NCBI GenBank assembly: GCA_009176605.1 | Contig: SEYY01018469.1 | Coordinates: 112,501-165,000 of the forward strand | Source of the DNA: Armadillidium nasatum | Lineage: Eukaryota; Arthropoda; Malacostraca; Isopoda; Armadillidiidae | Length of the DNA stretch: 52,500 nt | Direction of reading: 5' to 3' | In this document: positions 31,901-52,500 of the stretch, in pieces | How positions within the stretch are numbered: the stretch's first letter is position 1 | How the letters are laid out: every line of letters begins with the position of its first letter | Translations under genes and position numbers: made by a program | The notes under the pieces: model-generated | The model's database searches: none | Seen by the model: the letters and a program-made list of their open reading frames with translations, nothing else | Told to the model about the DNA's origin: nothing

Positions 31901-32598
31901 AGAAGAAGCTGATGCAATGCGAGAAAAATTTCAGGTTCCTGAATCTGATCATTTAACTTATTTGAATATTTACCGTCAGTGGCGTTTACAGTCGTATTCT
32001 ATGAACTGGTGTAACAAACATTTTATACATTTTAAGGCATTAAAGAAAGTAAGAGAAGTAAGACAACAATTAAAAGATATAATGGACCAACAAAAGCTAA
32101 AAGTAGTTAGTGCTGGAAATGATGAAGATTTGATTCGGAAATGTATTTGTGCCGCTTATTTTCATCAAGCTTGTCGGTTGAAAGGCATTGGAGAGTACGT
32201 TAATCCTTCGAACTGGAACCCCATGTCATTTGCATCCAACATCGGCTCTTTTTGGTATGGGTTACACCCCAGATTATATTGTCTATCATGAGTTAGTTAT
32301 GACCAGCAAAGAATTTATGCAGTGCGTAACAGCGGTGGAGGGGAATTGGCTAGCGGAAGTTGGGGATAAATTTTATAGCGTTAATGAAGGTGGATCATCT
32401 CGGATGGAGAAAAGACGTATGGCTTTAGCTCATAAAGCCGCCATGGAAGCAGAGATGGCGAAGGCACAAGAAACATTAAAGGAGAGAGAGGAAGATAGAT
32501 TAAGGCGACAAGAATCCAAAAGGAAACAGCAAGTTTATGACATTGGTACTCCTCGACATAAAAGTGAAAGGAATACTTCAACAAGATTTGGCATATAA
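28950..32598 (+). CDS. DHX38: DHX38 (PRP16) DEAH-box splicing helicase, single coding exon with one frameshift
   Basis: PRP16 is the ATP-dependent helicase that remodels the spliceosome for the second catalytic step. The frame runs from ATG 28950 to 32205; one extra C at 32205/32206 then shifts it, and the conserved end continues to TAA 32596-32598. Corrected length is about 1215 residues (human about 1227). N-terminal 1-520: Ser run, RS/RD-rich. Helicase: Walker A GETGSGKT (548-555), DEAH (645-648), SAT (677-679), QRMGRAGR (845-852), then the HA2 and OB-fold regions. The shift lies in the OB fold: GIGEYVN is followed, in the new frame, by [20 protein letters not shown]. Uncorrected, the protein ends after 1113 residues with an unrelated tail. 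An acceptor (ttttgcag) one base before the ATG suggests a 5' UTR intron. The coding part has no introns, unlike the two neighbours. Confidence 0.96.
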
Positions 32599-32615
32599 TC
32601 AATATTTTTTATTAT

Positions 32616-42151
<9,536 letters not shown>

Positions 42152-42227
42152 TTTTTAAAAATTATTTTTTGTCCTGAAAAAGTATCGTGAAGATAATTTA
42201 AAAACAATTTTTTTTTTTTTTTTACAG

Positions 42228-42980
42228 AATGCCACCACTCACGGGCAGAGCCCTTTTCAAGGAGGGGGTACACACACATGAAAGTTTAAAACTTAAAAAG
42301 AAATATCCGTATGACTAACTATGCAGGTTTAGCAGATTGTCTTAAATCTAATATTTAGTGCATTTACTAAAAGGTAGTGAATACAAAACAACGAGCACAG
42401 TAATGCAGAGCCAGTTAAATAAATTTGCAGTTCCACCTCATACTCCATCATATAAAAAAGTATTATCCTGAAAAGAAAAAAATGTATATCCACATATCTA
42501 TGATTTGTCAAAAAAGTTCTTGAATTTGGATAAATCTCACTTTATTATTATTATGAAATTTCGCTTTCCAAATTTTTGAATAGTTAAACAAATTAGGTAT
42601 TAAAACTTTTTTTTTTTTAATACTATGCCATCACTCATCTTTTCAATGATGGGGCAAATTTAAAAATAAAAAAACAAAACAATAAAAGCCCAGGTTTAAC
42701 CCAAATCTCTCAGGTGAGTGCTGTTGGAGGTCTTAAAGAGAGGAAGATTGAATGTAAAAAAAAAAACAGATGAAGGAAAGGGGGGAGTTCCACAGAACAG
42801 AGGTGAATAAAAATTAGGAGGCACCCCAAAGAATATGCCTGAAATTTCCAATTTTCACACAAAATTCATGTGAAATCAAGGTATCCCTTGTGCTATGTGG
42901 GCAACATAATAGTGAAACGTGAGAAGTCAATTGCCTCAAGCATCTACTGCTGTAGTACCTATAGAAGTGATTGTGTAAAC
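42228..42980 (+). repeat. Interspersed repeat family B, copy 2
   Basis: Shared with 10608-10960: AAGGAGGGGGTAC-like, CACACAAAATTCATGT, CCCTTGTGC, GTAGTACCTAT. It lies just upstream of SNRNP70 and may include part of its 5' UTR intron. Confidence 0.5.
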
Positions 42981-43006
42981 ATATATATCACAAAGATAGA
43001 GGGTTA

Positions 43007-43670
43007 TGGACAGACCAGGGCCCTGCTAATAAACAGGGAAACTCGGGGTTTACCTGCCAGGATTAATTGCAAATTATACTTAATAATGATAGATTAAGTC
43101 AAATAAAATATAAGAAAATTAAGATTTTAATCCCATTAGTCCTTTGTTACATATTGGGTAGGGCAAAATGAAAAAAAAAAATATAAAAGAGGAAACAAAC
43201 AATTCATTCACTTAAATCAGAATATTCATGAACACTTACATCATAAATTTTAGAATTTGAGGGAGTGAAATGTTCAGGAACAGAGGGCAGTGACATTGAA
43301 TGTGTTACTGATCTAAGATTTTATTTTAAAAACAAAGCATTTCTATATTCTTAGGCTCTTGCCAAAATAAACCTGTTGAATCACTATTATGAATCAGAAA
43401 AATATTTTTTTTAAATTTTCAGTTTCAAACTTTTATTACACAAAATCTGGAATTTCCTGAAGAAGAAAGAAGAAGAAAAAAAAATGCATATAATCATTAA
43501 TTTAAGTGAATGTTGTCTATTTAACTCCTTCCTTAAATCAAATAAATCTCAATTAAAACTGAATAATTTTCTAAACCTAAAATTTCAGTGCATTTGACCT
43601 CTTCACAAATTTTGGGCAACCTTGGTCAGAGCCACAGCCCTGGAAAAATTCTAACCCTGGTTGTTCCCCA
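43007..43670 (+). mobile_element. MITE family A, copy 4
   Basis: Left TGGACAGACCAGGG, right CCCTGGTTGTTCCCCA, TA on both sides (43005-43006 and 43671-43672). The interior matches copies 1-3. Confidence 0.85.
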
Positions 43671-43799
43671 TAGAGGGTCAAGGGAATTTGAAAGTAGAAG
43701 TACAGTCTTTAAACCTAAGAATATTTTTTGAAAAGGTATATATTCCTTAAGTCACATAATAATCCGTCATTGAAGTTGAATGATGTGTTGTTAAATGAT

Positions 43800-44960
43800 C
43801 ATACTTACTTTGTTAATTACATTTTTAATGTTTTTTGGTGTTTTTAGTGTACAAAATCATTTTCCACACCCCAATTTACTAAAAGAAATATTGATTTAAG
43901 ATAATTTTGTATTCATAGTTTTGATATATTAAGAAAAAAATACTCAGTTGAACCCAACTACTATCCTAAAATTAACCTATTCCATTGAGTAGTTTGCTCA
44001 TACATGCAGCAAGAACTAGCTGGTTAGTGTAGATTTATCCTTTAAGTCAAGGTTAAGTAGAACTAGTTTATTAGATTTCAGAATTTTGGTAAATTTGTTG
44101 AATCTTAACAAACTAGTTTGACTTAACCTAACCTGGAATTGAAGGATAAATATAAGCTAATGGCCACTAAATAGGCCTAACCTGGCAAACGCTATCAGTG
44201 CTTAAAAAATAAACAAAAGCTTAGATATGAATATATTACTTTAAAAAAAAAATTGCTTTAAACTTGAATACACTAATTTACTTTATTTCATTATTTCATC
44301 TTTGTAGTTTCAATATATTATGAAAAAAAAAAAAAAAAAAAAACTTTTAGTTGTAAATTAGCTAATTTCATACAATTTCCTCCAACACTGATACAGCAAC
44401 CTGATAATACAAAGCCAAATAATATGCCATTAGAATTGAACAATGTATTATTAAATCATAGTAGTTATTACATTAATTTTTTTTATTTTTTGGTGTTTTT
44501 AATGTATAAAATTGTTTTTTGGACTCAACCGGAAAAAATATTTATTTCAGACCATTTTGTCTTCATATTTTTGATATTTTAAGAAGAAAAAAATGCTCCC
44601 ACTGTTTAAATGATTAAGGTGACAAAAAAAAATTTCTATTTTACTGGTGATAGGAAATTTTAAAATTAAGAAAATAAAGGAAGAGAATGAAGTAATAATG
44701 AGTAGCAAGCAGAAAAAAAGGGCAAAACAGGAAAATTAAGAAGACAAGATATAGGTCCCAATAGTTAATAAATGATATAATAAAGGCTCATTCAAGTAAA
44801 TTTTTTTTTATTTTTATTGCCTTTTGTTAGATTATACAAACTGTTAAATCTAACAAACTAATTCAACTTAATCTAACTTTTAACTTGAAGGGTAAAACTA
44901 CATCTACGGTTAGCCAATAGGCCTAACCTGGTGAACACTTCTCCTAAAAATAAAAAAATT
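43800..44960. mobile_element. Tandem remnants of the foldback family
   Basis: TTTTTTGGTGTTTTTAGTGTAC at 43835 and a variant at 44485 match 21855 in copy A. The palindromic module with GACTTAACCTAACCTGGAA (44110) and its partner occurs at 43990-44200, and a half at 44860-44940. These look like nested or duplicated foldback pieces. Confidence 0.55.
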
Positions 44961-45131
44961 TTAAAAAATAATGAATGGTCTAAGGACAAATATGGCAACC
45001 TGGTTTTCAAGTATTTTACAAAAAGAAAGATTGTCAAAAAATAATAGATTCACCATTCAGAGTAAACTTTTTTATTTTTTAATTTTTGCATATAATATGT
45101 GTAATGCACTTCAGAATATTTGATAATTTTT

Positions 45132-45655
45132 TAGAGACACAAGCCCGAATTTTTTTTTCTACTCAGAACTATGAAAACGAATCAAAAAAATTTTTTTTTT
45201 TTTATGGCTAATCAACGAACTTGATTTTGTAAAAAAAATAAAAAAAAAATTTAAATGAATAAAAATAATTATTTTTTCAATATGGTATTGAAAGATCATC
45301 TGCTGAAAATATGCATCATGCTATTACAAGAGAAACTATCCTTTGACTATTTTTGACAAGGTTGCTATTATGACGATTTTAAAAGATCTTGATACTAAAA
45401 ATGGAAATAATAAATAAATAAACCTTGTCAAAAAGACAGTCAATGGATAATACATCACTGAACATGATAATTAAATCTATTTTGCAGATGATATTTTGAC
45501 CCTATATTAAAAAAAATAATTTTAATTATATGAATTTTTTTTTTTTTTTAAATTTTCTTACAAAATTATTTGTCAATTAACCATAGAAAAAAAAAATTAT
45601 ATTTCATTTACGTAATTAGGCTAAGTAGAAAAAATTTAGGCCAGTGTCTCTAAAA
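45132..45655. mobile_element. Foldback element, copy B (inner arms)
   Basis: TTAGAGACACAAGCCCGAA (45132) is inverted at 45630-45650 (TTAGGCCAGTGTCTCTAA). CTACTCAG, TTTTGTAA and GACAAGGTTGC also have inverted partners around a centre near 45400. It matches the inner arms of copy A, but without a TA array at the centre. Confidence 0.65.
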
Positions 45656-45689
45656 ATTACTATATATTTGTTTTTATTTCTTCAATATG

Positions 45690-46856
<1,167 letters not shown>

Positions 46857-47159
46857 AAAAAATACTGACTCATGGCCACAAGGCTAAACTATAACCCATT
46901 TTCTGTTCTGTGCAAAAATGGTGGACAACAGTTATCAGGCCACTCTGCCAAAAAATTATCAAAACCTGTATTACATCCCTTCTAAGAAAAAATTCACAGT
47001 TCTTTCAGCCTATATAATTTTAACTGTTTTCAAATCCAAATATCACTCTTATTGATCTATAATGCACTTTCTAAATCATAGTATCTCTGATAAGGAACTC
47101 AAACTCTGCACAGTACTCAATCGTCTAAGTCGACCACAAATATGCATAAAAAAGCTTCT

Positions 47160-47179
47160 TTAAGAATAAGTAGCATTAA

Positions 47180-47234
<55 letters not shown>

Positions 47235-49200
47235 CTGGAGGCGATAATCAAACCACTTATAGTTGCTTCAAACCACGGAATAAAAGTTCGAAGTTAAAGG
47301 TGGCCTAGTCTACAAAACTGCAACAAGCTTATGCTCCTATTCAAGGTAGGCTACGGCATCAATATAGGGATATTAGGCTCTTCACTTTTACTCATAAAAC
47401 TAATATGATAAACAAAGTTAATCTACGAATAGAATGTGCTCAATCCATATAATTTTATTACACTTTGAACATAATATTTATATATCTCACAACAAAACAC
47501 CGTACACAATTTTTCTGCTCCATCTCATAATTAAATAAAGACAAATATGCTAACTGGCAACTGCAAAATGGTAACTCTAGCCATATTATTTTTAACAAAT
47601 ATCGATATTTTCCAACCATATTTAATATATCGATATTTTTGGGAAAATAGGTGATTTACATAATATCAAAAGAAGTTATATTATTTTATAAAATATTGAC
47701 AGTTAGAAGCAGCACGGACTCATGAGATATCCTATATTACAATTTTCTTTTAATTTATCGTCCAAGATTAATTTTTATATTTTCATCATGCATCATCATG
47801 GCAGCCCCCCCACCAAAGTTTACCCTATTATAGGGTAAACTTTGCCCCCCACCTCTCTATTTCATTTATCTTACCCTATCCTTGTACTTCTTAGTTTTAA
47901 AAAAAATAATTCTTGTTGCCCTGCGCTGTACTGCCTTCAGAAAATTAATTCTTCCTTAGATAAATAGCTGAAACGTGGACGATACTCTCACAATCTGTGA
48001 TACTCTTTAACAAATATCGATATTTTCCAAAGATAAATGATATTAGATATAAAAAAAAATATAAATATTCATGCATCTATTAATTCTTATTATTATTATT
48101 ATTTCAACTTTTCAGTTATTATATTTTAATTATTTGTTTTTCTGTTTCAATTTCAATGTATTTTGGAAGTCTCTTATTAAGGTGGACCTGGACCCCTCAA
48201 ATACCCACACAACCCAGTATCCAGGGGGGAGAGGGGCAGGACTTGCCCAGCCAGTCCTGGAATTATGAAATTATATTTGCCTGTCCTGGGAGTCCTAGCG
48301 ACATTTTAGAAATTAGAAAGTAAAAATAACTGCAAAAAAAAAAAAAAAAAAAAAAAAAATTATATAAACCTTTGAGAATTTCTACTATTGAGAATCCTTA
48401 TATTTTATATTTAATTAATAGATTTTAAAGTATCAAATACGCCCTAAAAGAATCTATTATAGAATGGCAACACTTCATGTTTATGTCTAGCTTCACACGC
48501 TTGAAAGCTATGCCGAGACTGCCTCGGACCTTGGGCTTGAACCTCGTTGGTAACAAAGTTAAAAAATGTAATTGTGTTATAAAAAATCGCCCACATTAAC
48601 TTATGAAATCTTCCAGAACGTAATGTATTAACTATTTAAACTACTATAGCCAAATTGTAGTTATATATTCTTTTTAACCCTAGGGGTAAGAGTTTTTATA
48701 GAGCTTTGTGAAAGAAGTTAGGGCCTAACTTGACATACTCAACCCTTATAACTATTATTTACTTTTGAATTAAATTGACAATTGATTGCTTGGGTTGGGT
48801 TAGTTTATTAACTTGAATTGTATGATTGACGTGACTTACTGTTTAATCTAGGCCTTGGGTTTTGGATCAGAGTTTTGAGAGTTCTTGCTTGTGGGGTTTG
48901 AGTCTATGTTTCTACTTGGCTGCAAAGTTGCCTAATTTACTTGTAAAAATTTACTTATGCGCTTATACAAAAGAGCCACACATCCAAGTTAATTACTTTG
49001 GAAATCAAATAAATCCCGTTACTTTACATTTGCAGAACATTTTAAATGGTGAGTTCTTTATTAATTTATTTTTATTAATTTGTAGGTTAAACTTTAATAG
49101 AATTAAGGTTTATTCTTGGCAAAAGCAGTTACAATATCTGCCTTAAGCGTTTTCAAGGGTTTCAAGCCACAGAAATCCCAACACTACTTCAACCCCTTTA
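47160..49200. other. Unassigned region upstream of SNRNP70
   Basis: It holds a (TAA)n array at 47179-47231, a strong hairpin at 47814-47844, a poly(A) run at 48335-48359, and an open frame (48862-49146) with no recognisable family. The first non-coding exon and promoter of SNRNP70 could lie here but were not identified. Confidence 0.35.
47814..47844. repeat. Perfect 14-bp hairpin between C runs
   Basis: CAAAGTTTACCCTA, loop TTA, then the exact complement. C-rich stretches lie on both sides (CCCCCCCACC and CCCCCCACC). Confidence 0.8.
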
Positions 49201-49229
49201 CTATAGGAAAATAGGAAAAAAAGAGACAG

Positions 49230-49820
49230 TAAGAAGCCACAAAAGCCTATCGAGACTGTCCCATTCTAAACAAATAATAACAATATCAATACTAATACGC
49301 TGTACTTCTGATATTTATCACTTAAATGAGTTGTTCCTTCATGAACTATAGTCCAATGCATCCTCAAAAGTTTCTGACATTTTACCACTCATAACACTGG
49401 CATATATCACTAATCTTACCTCCAGGAAAGTAAGCACTCTTCCCTCTTCATTTATTTTTTGGTAGCAGAAAGTTCCATCCTAATATCAGATTTAGGAGTC
49501 ACCAACTATTAATATTTCAGTCTGTTCTTTGATGAAACTATTGTATATCCCCACTACTACTACCATTATCTGAGGATTCTATACCTTCTAGTAGAAGTAA
49601 AATCTATTACCAAATTTTACTGCCTGATTTACTCTCGAAAGACTCAAACTATTATTACCATTCTCAACTACTTGCAGCCCATCAATCTTTACAATGTAAT
49701 TTAAATCTAAATAAGACCTGAAATCTCTTTTCTTCTCCTCTCTCTCACTAACCTTCAGTGTCTCATTTGTTTCAAAGAGTTTAATAACTTTAATGCCAGT
49801 AGCATTTTCCTTCTTCATCG
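49230..49820 (-). mobile_element. LINE ORF1 remnant with SGNH-hydrolase-like motif
   Basis: The minus strand reads SYLDLNYIVKIDGLQVVENG, SLSLSRVNQAVKFGNRFYFY, then, with stops and a shift, LIVGDS, DGTFCYQKINEEGRVLTF, FPGGKISDI and VHEGTTHLS. GDS, FPGG and VHxGT in this order resemble the esterase-type ORF1 of CR1-like LINEs. It is not functional. Confidence 0.5.
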
Positions 49821-50229
49821 TCCAATTTTTTATTTTTTTTATTTTAGGAAATAGTTTTATTTTTATGAAGATAAAATCTAACTATATATTTTAGACACAT
49901 TGCCCTAGTATATTCTTTTACATAATTTTTTAAATCTTTCTTTTTCTTTACACAATTTAGTGAATGCTCAGCAATCTTATTTCAAATTTACGTGTTTAGA
50001 AGGTTACCAAGATTTTTAGCAATTTTTTTCCAAAATTTATTAAGTCATACGACATAGGTTTTTATAAGTCATAAACCATATAGCAGATTCCTCCTTGAAA
50101 TCCAAAGTAATAAGAACGTTTTTTTCATTGATACAGTAACCAAATATTTAAAATGTAAAAGGATAAACTCAATACGAAAATTACTTGTTAGGACTTTCGA
50201 AGCTAAATACATGCAATTTATTAAATAAA

Positions 50230-50345
50230 AGATGATCTCAAATTTCATAAATACTACTTCTACTACTACTACTAATACAATTACTACTGCAACTAATACT
50301 ACTATTACTACTATTACTGCTACTACTAATACTAATACTACTAAT
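50230..50345. repeat. (ACT)n / (TAA)n imperfect microsatellite
   Basis: Imperfect ACT, ATT and GCT triplets. Confidence 0.85.
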
Positions 50346-50381
50346 AATAAAGCTTTAAGACATTAAATACGTTAATATTCT

Positions 50382-50644
<263 letters not shown>

Positions 50645-50892
50645 AATGTGTGTCAAAGCGATATACAACAGGACAATAATATTTGGCCAGTATTGCAAAA
50701 GGACTCTGTTTGCTTGAAAGGACTCGAAACTGTTTGGTTATAATGTTCCAATAATGGAAAGTAAAGATTTTTGGGTCAGACATTAATCTATCTGCAAGTA
50801 CGAAGTCGTTTTCAAAGGATTTGTTCGCTCTCATCCTGAAATAGATTTTTAACTATTATTTAAGAAGGAAATTAGACGTTTTTTGGTCTAGT

Positions 50893-51256
50893 TATTTTAT
50901 GGATAGGTGCCTGAAGATTACTTATTTTATGGATAGGTGCCTGAAGATTACTTATTTTATGGAAAGGTGCCTGAAGATTACTTATTTTATGGAAAAGTGC
51001 CTGAAGTTCACTTATTTTATGGAAAGGTGCCTGAAAATTACTTATTTTATAGAAAGGAGCCTGAAGTTCACTTATTTTATGGAAAGGCGCCTGAAGTTTA
51101 TTTATTTTATGGAAAGGTGCCTGAAGATTAATTATTTTATAGAATGATGCCTGAAGATTACTTACTTTATGGAAAGGTGCCTGAAGATTACTTATTATAT
51201 AGAAAGGTGTTTGAATATTACTTATTTTATAGAAAGGTGCCTGAAGTTTACTTAAA
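50893..51256. repeat. 30-bp minisatellite, 12 units
   Basis: GGTGCCTGAAGATTACTTAT-type units with exact 30-base spacing (GTGCCTGAAG or a variant at 50907, 50937, 50967 and on to 51237). Units differ at one to five positions. The period is a multiple of three, so the array is open in several frames (minus strand: repeated LQAPFHKISN; plus strand: MERCLKITYF). No splice or start context supports a gene. Confidence 0.93.
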
Positions 51257-51735
51257 GCCTTTTTTCTTATAATAATCAAGATTATAAGATTTAGAAAATC
51301 TTTTTAATATCTTTTAAGTAGACAAAGCCCTCCGAAATCTAGATTTCTTTATCGTTTTCGATTTCCATTTGTAAGACAGGTCTAATTTTTTTAAAGACAA
51401 AATTTTCCGAATCGAAAACGCTCTAAACAAATATAACTAACAGACAGATAATTAAAATGAAGGTGTCCATTTTATTTATCTATTTTGGCTAGTACGGATA
51501 TCTTACAGCAAAAAATTTTAGAAGAATATTGAAATAAGAAAGAATATTACAGAGAGATTTAAAATTAAATATTTAAAAATAATTATGTGATAAAAAAAAG
51601 GATTTCAGAAAAGTCTTTTCAAAAAAAGTTAGAGATTAATATATTAATAATATTTTAACAACCATTTATAAAAATGAGATTTAAAATTAAAATGCTTATT
51701 CGTATTTTTATGATTTATGAACGGATGATAAATTA

Positions 51736-52004
<269 letters not shown>

Positions 52005-52008
52005 TTAC

Positions 52009-52096
52009 CAAGATATAGGATTTGAAAACCTTTCTTTCATAAATTTTAACGTCCGGACAACGTTTCATAGACGTTAACGGGGGCCTCAACCCACAT
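52009..52096 (-). other. Candidate coding exon of an unknown gene
   Basis: On the minus strand a T-rich tract ending ctaag is followed by 88 bases open in one frame ([29 protein letters not shown]) and then a perfect GTAAGT that runs into a TA array, as at the CXXC1 exon 4 and SNRNP70 exon 8 donors. No family was recognised and no partner exon found. Confidence 0.3.
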
Positions 52097-52145
52097 CTTA
52101 GAAAATAAAATATAATTTGATTAAAATATAAATGGGTTAAAATAC

Positions 52146-52346
52146 ACTGCAAAAATTGTCCTAACGAATCGTTGGGACAAGTGGCAAAAATGTCCCAACA
52201 AATTTTTTCAGTTATTTTCTTATTATATAGAAAATAAATCGGTGAAGTAACTTTCTTATGTTTAACATGTATTTTCTCTATTGAAAATTTTACTGTGACA
52301 TTTTTTGTCACTTGTCCCAACGATTCGTTAGGAGAATTTTTGCAGT
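52146..52346. mobile_element. 201-bp MITE with 38-bp inverted termini
   Basis: ACTGCAAAAATTGTCC...GACAAGTG at 52146-52183 and its complement at 52309-52346, one mismatch in 38. Non-coding interior. No clear target duplication. Superfamily not assigned. Confidence 0.85.
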
Positions 52347-52500
52347 ATTTACTAAGACTTTTCAGTGAAGGTGTTAATTTTGTTAAAAAAGAAGAAGAAG
52401 GGCAATAACGAACAATATTTTGTGAATTTTTTTTTTTTTTTTTTTTTATAAAACAAAAATGAAAAATTGAATTCGGGGAAAGGTGGTTAAGAAATAACCA

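Noticed and set aside
48862..49146. 94-codon plus-strand frame containing a GTGAGT donor-like site
   Set aside because: No recognisable domain, no acceptor or partner exon; insufficient to call a gene.
50893..51256. Regular 30-bp units as a CRISPR array
   Set aside because: The units are directly contiguous with no unique spacers, and the genome is eukaryotic; it is a minisatellite.

Overview
The window looks like nuclear DNA from an arthropod, most likely a crustacean, though the order is an inference. It is very AT-rich. It holds intron-rich conserved eukaryotic genes, many degenerate non-LTR retrotransposons, tRNA-derived SINE-like repeats, and 28 or more long (TA)n arrays that cover very roughly a tenth of the sequence. 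No prokaryotic, organellar or viral gene was recognised.

Three conserved protein-coding genes can be read. (1) CXXC1/CFP1, + strand, 2786-15356, 11 coding exons: PHD finger, CXXC zinc finger, a proline-rich linker of 7-residue repeats, the CFP1 C-terminal domain, and a long Gln/His-rich tail. It is the CpG-binding subunit of the SET1 H3K4 methyltransferase complex. (2) DHX38/PRP16, + strand, 28950-32598, whole coding sequence in one exon: the DEAH-box helicase of the second splicing step. (3) SNRNP70/U1-70K, - strand, 42151-34263, 9 coding exons: the RRM protein of U1 snRNP. DHX38 and SNRNP70 converge with about 1.7 kb between their stop codons, so two spliceosome genes are neighbours.

The most unusual gene-level observation is that CXXC1 (twice) and DHX38 (once) carry a single extra base that breaks an otherwise well conserved frame. 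All three sites read as in-frame CCT followed by T. CXXC1 also has two intron ends that do not fit the reading frame with canonical AG. SNRNP70 is intact across all nine exons. Consensus error is the default explanation, but the shared context deserves a check.

Layout: 0-2.6 kb, LINE RT fragment and a TA-flanked MITE; 2.8-15.4 kb, CXXC1 with TA arrays, a second MITE copy and another repeat in its introns; 15.4-26.9 kb, repeats (LINE fragments, a compound SINE/inverted-repeat island, a foldback element with a TA array near its centre, nested LINEs, MITE copy 3); 26.9-28.9 kb, AT-rich spacer with a SINE; 28.9-32.6 kb, DHX38; 34.3-42.2 kb, SNRNP70 with an 840-bp inverted-repeat element in intron 8; 42.2-52.5 kb, repeats (MITE copy 4, foldback palindromes, an SGNH-type LINE ORF1 remnant, a 30-bp minisatellite, a 201-bp MITE and one unassigned candidate exon).

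TA arrays recur at functional or structural boundaries: directly after GTAAGT splice donors, against an acceptor, just after stop codons, at the truncation points of LINE fragments, and near the centres of two long palindromes.
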